Notes under the pieces: model-generated
The model's input: the letters and a program-made list of their open reading frames with translations, nothing else
The model's database searches: none
Told to the model about the DNA's origin: nothing
Position numbers and translations under genes: made by a program
Source of the DNA: Nitrososphaerota archaeon
GTDB lineage: Archaea; Thermoproteota; Nitrososphaeria; Nitrososphaerales; Nitrosopumilaceae
DNA: 64,000 nt
Assembly (NCBI GenBank): GCA_013287585.1
Contig: JABDDN010000001.1
Location: 88,277 to 152,276, forward strand
Reading direction: 5' to 3'
In this document: positions 62,178 through 64,000 of the stretch, one piece after another
How the letters are laid out: every line of letters begins with the position of its first letter
How positions within the stretch are numbered: the first letter of the stretch is position 1

Positions 62178-64000
62178 TTACCTGTAGTAAGGAACTGCGA
62201 TCTTTTCACCAATCTTGAGTTCTTTTTGTGTCCTGACTTTTCTCACAGCCTCTTCAAAGTGCCTCATGGTTACCTTGGCTTCAGAGGCTTTCTTTTCAGC
62301 TTCTTTCTGATCTGGGTATTTGTCAAGGAACTCATGTATAACAAGAGAAACTGCTGTATTTGCAATGGACGCAACATCTGCTCCGCTAAGTCCATCTGTG
62401 GAATCTGAGAGTTTCTCCAAATCTACATAGTCTGGGTTTTTACCTGCTTCAGATTTTGGTTCTCTGTCTATTGGAATTTCTTTTGTACTGATCTCTAATA
62501 TCTTCTTTCTACCTTCCTTGTCTGGCATTGGTACAAGAATTATCTTATCAAATCTTCCTGGTCGTAATAGGGCTGTATCTATCATGTCTGCCCTGTTTGT
62601 TGCTGCAAGGACTACTACTCCATGTAAGCTCTCAATGCCATCAAGTTCTGTCAAAAGCTGACTAACAACTCTTTCAGTAACTGCTGTTTCGCCACCTACT
62701 CCTCTGACAGGAGCAATAGAATCAATTTCATCAAAGAAAATTACACAGGGAGAAGCTTGTCTTGCTCTTCTGAATATTTCTCTTATTCCTCGCTCTGATT
62801 CACCAACCCATTTTGATAGTAGCTCAGGACCTCTTACTGAAATGAAATTAGCTTCACTTTCTGTTGCTACAGCTTTAGCTAAAAGTGTTTTTCCAGTTCC
62901 ACTTGGTCCATGTAGTAATATCCCTCGTGGCATTCTATGTCCTAATTTAGCGTAGAGAGTTGGATACTTCATTGGCCACTCTACGGCTTCTTGTAATTCA
63001 CGTTTTACATTTTCTAATCCTCCTACTTCGTCCCAACTTACATCTGGATTTTCAATGAAAACTTCACGCATTCCTGACGGTGTGACTTCTCTTATCGCAT
63101 TTTGGTAATCGTCTCCAGTTACTATTAGTTTGTCAAGGGTTTCGGGTGGAAGTTTTTCGTCTTGAAGGTTTAGCTCTGGTAATAATCTTCTTAGGCATTT
63201 CATTGCAGCTTCCTTGCATAGATATTCCAAGTCTGCACCAACATAACCGTGGCTAATTCCAGCAATTTTATCCAAGTTTACATCATCACTTAATGGCATG
63301 TTTCTTGTGTGAATCATGAGAATGTCTTTTCTTCCCTTCTTGTCTGGTACTTTGATCTCAATTTCTCTATCAAATCTACCAGGTCTTCTAAGGGCAGGGT
63401 CTATTGCATTTGGTCTGTTTGTTGCTGATATGACAATCACTTTGCCTCTTGCCTCTAAACCATCCATTAGGGAAAGTAACTGTGAGACAACTCTTCTTTC
63501 AACTTCACCTGTTACTTCTTCTCTTTTTGGAGCAATAGAATCGATTTCATCAATGAAAATTATAGAAGGCGATTTTTCTTTTGCCTCTTTGAAAATTTCT
63601 CTTAGTCTTGCTTCACTTTCTCCATAAAATTTGCTCATGATTTCAGGACCGGATATGCTGATAAAATGAGCATTACTTTCATTGGCAACTGCTTTAGCTA
63701 ATAGTGTCTTACCAGTACCTGGTGGTCCATAAAGCAAGACACCCTTTGGTGCTTCAATTCCAAGTTTTTCAAAAATTTCTGGATGTCGTAAAGGAAGTTC
63801 AATCATCTCTCTAACTTTTTTAATTTCATCAGTTAAACCTCCAATGTCTTCATAGGTTACTTGTGGAACACCGCGTAGTGTTTCTCCTTTTTCCGCGATG
63901 TGAAATACTGTTTTTTGAGTTACAAGTACTGCATCTGCAGCTGGTGTTACACCAATTACCTGAAAAGTAAGTCTGCCTCCAAAGTATGGTACCATAACAT
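62178..64000 (-). CDS. cdc48: Cdc48/VCP-type AAA ATPase (5' end outside window)
   Basis: The visible 606 or so codons contain both AAA modules. D1 has [28 protein letters not shown] and the arginine-finger region [11 protein letters not shown]2 has [28 protein letters not shown] and [10 protein letters not shown]. The N-terminal substrate-binding domain lies beyond 64000; the frame stays open to the end, and the Met at 63995 is internal. The C-terminal tail lacks a clear HbYX motif. It unfolds proteins, perhaps for the proteasome. Confidence 0.96.
   Translation of the reverse strand, partial: VMVPYFGGRLTFQVIGVTPAADAVLVTQKTVFHIAEKGETLRGVPQVTYEDIGGLTDEIKKVREMIELPLRHPEIFEKLGIEAPKGVLLYGPPGTGKTLLAKAVANESNAHFISISGPEIMSKFYGESEARLREIFKEAKEKSPSIIFIDEIDSIAPKREEVTGEVERRVVSQLLSLMDGLEARGKVIVISATNRPNAIDPALRRPGRFDREIEIKVPDKKGRKDILMIHTRNMPLSDDVNLDKIAGISHGYVGADLEYLCKEAAMKCLRRLLPELNLQDEKLPPETLDKLIVTGDDYQNAIREVTPSGMREVFIENPDVSWDEVGGLENVKRELQEAVEWPMKYPTLYAKLGHRMPRGILLHGPSGTGKTLLAKAVATESEANFISVRGPELLSKWVGESERGIREIFRRARQASPCVIFFDEIDSIAPVRGVGGETAVTERVVSQLLTELDGIESLHGVVVLAATNRADMIDTALLRPGRFDKIILVPMPDKEGRKKILEISTKEIPIDREPKSEAGKNPDYVDLEKLSDSTDGLSGADVASIANTAVSLVIHEFLDKYPDQKEAEKKASEAKVTMRHFEEAVRKVRTQKELKIGEKIAVPYYR

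Overview
The window reads as the chromosome of an ammonia-oxidising-type thaumarchaeon (Nitrososphaerota, Nitrosopumilales-like). It is AT-rich and gene-dense. It carries archaeal information-processing genes (TFE, aIF2 alpha and gamma, S6e, S19e, Nop10, NAC, RNase P Rnp4, Nep1, aTrm56, RPA, RadB, Lhr, Lsm, GatDE, Cdc48) beside genes of bacterial affinity (DnaK-DnaJ-GrpE, bacterial-type MetK, bacterial-type riboflavin synthase). Secreted proteins end in the PEFG-CTERM sorting signal. Genes overlap often, many start with TTG, and several have a TATA-like box about 25-35 nt before the start codon, which fits leaderless mRNAs. No stretch over 300 bases lacks a gene. I saw no rRNA, CRISPR array, insertion sequence or prophage.

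Layout. 1-4600: envelope and secreted proteins (PEFG-CTERM proteins with near-identical tails, an unusual cupredoxin, a rhomboid protease). 4650-7960: small-molecule enzymes (tautomerase, nitrilase-fold amidase, thiolase plus DUF35). 8024-13024: a large HTH/ATP-cone/NrdD-like protein followed by class II ribonucleotide reductase. 13068-15382: two exported proteins, one with an HExxH motif. 15397-17287: tRNA-Gly and ribosome/RNase P genes. 17332-19257: MDR oxidoreductase and CitE-like lyase. 19291-23628: riboflavin gene cluster. 23625-27796: TFE, aTrm56, HflX, PhoU-like regulator, PUA protein, NAC. 27886-34986: tRNA-Gly, small zinc ribbons, S6e, aIF2 gamma, a frameshifted PIN gene, an AglB-cyclophilin fusion, Nop10, aIF2 alpha. 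35026-41938: cobalamin synthesis. 41979-49777: J-domain protein, epimerase, MetK, Lsm, RadB, Lhr, RPA. 49853-58398: ABC exporter, tRNA-Gln with an intron, DUF354 protein, GrpE-DnaK-DnaJ. 58409-64000: tRNA-Leu, PII-like protein, GatE, GatD and Cdc48 (cut by the window end).

Connections. Cobalamin genes (cobA, cbiA, cbiC, cbiX, cbiG, cbiD) would supply the cofactor for the adenosylcobalamin-dependent NrdJ encoded in the same window. The protein just upstream of nrdJ looks like a DNA-binding nucleotide sensor built from a dead class III reductase. It has a winged helix, an ATP-cone, and an NrdD-like body without the active-site cysteines or glycyl-radical motif. It is the best candidate here for an undescribed regulatory system. 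The riboflavin cluster mixes archaeal early steps (GTP cyclohydrolase III, ArfC reductase) with RibB, RibH and a bacterial-type riboflavin synthase. An amidohydrolase interlocked between arfA and arfC could fill an unassigned hydrolysis or deamination step. GatDE and the intron-bearing tRNA-Gln(UUG) are the two halves of indirect Gln-tRNA formation.
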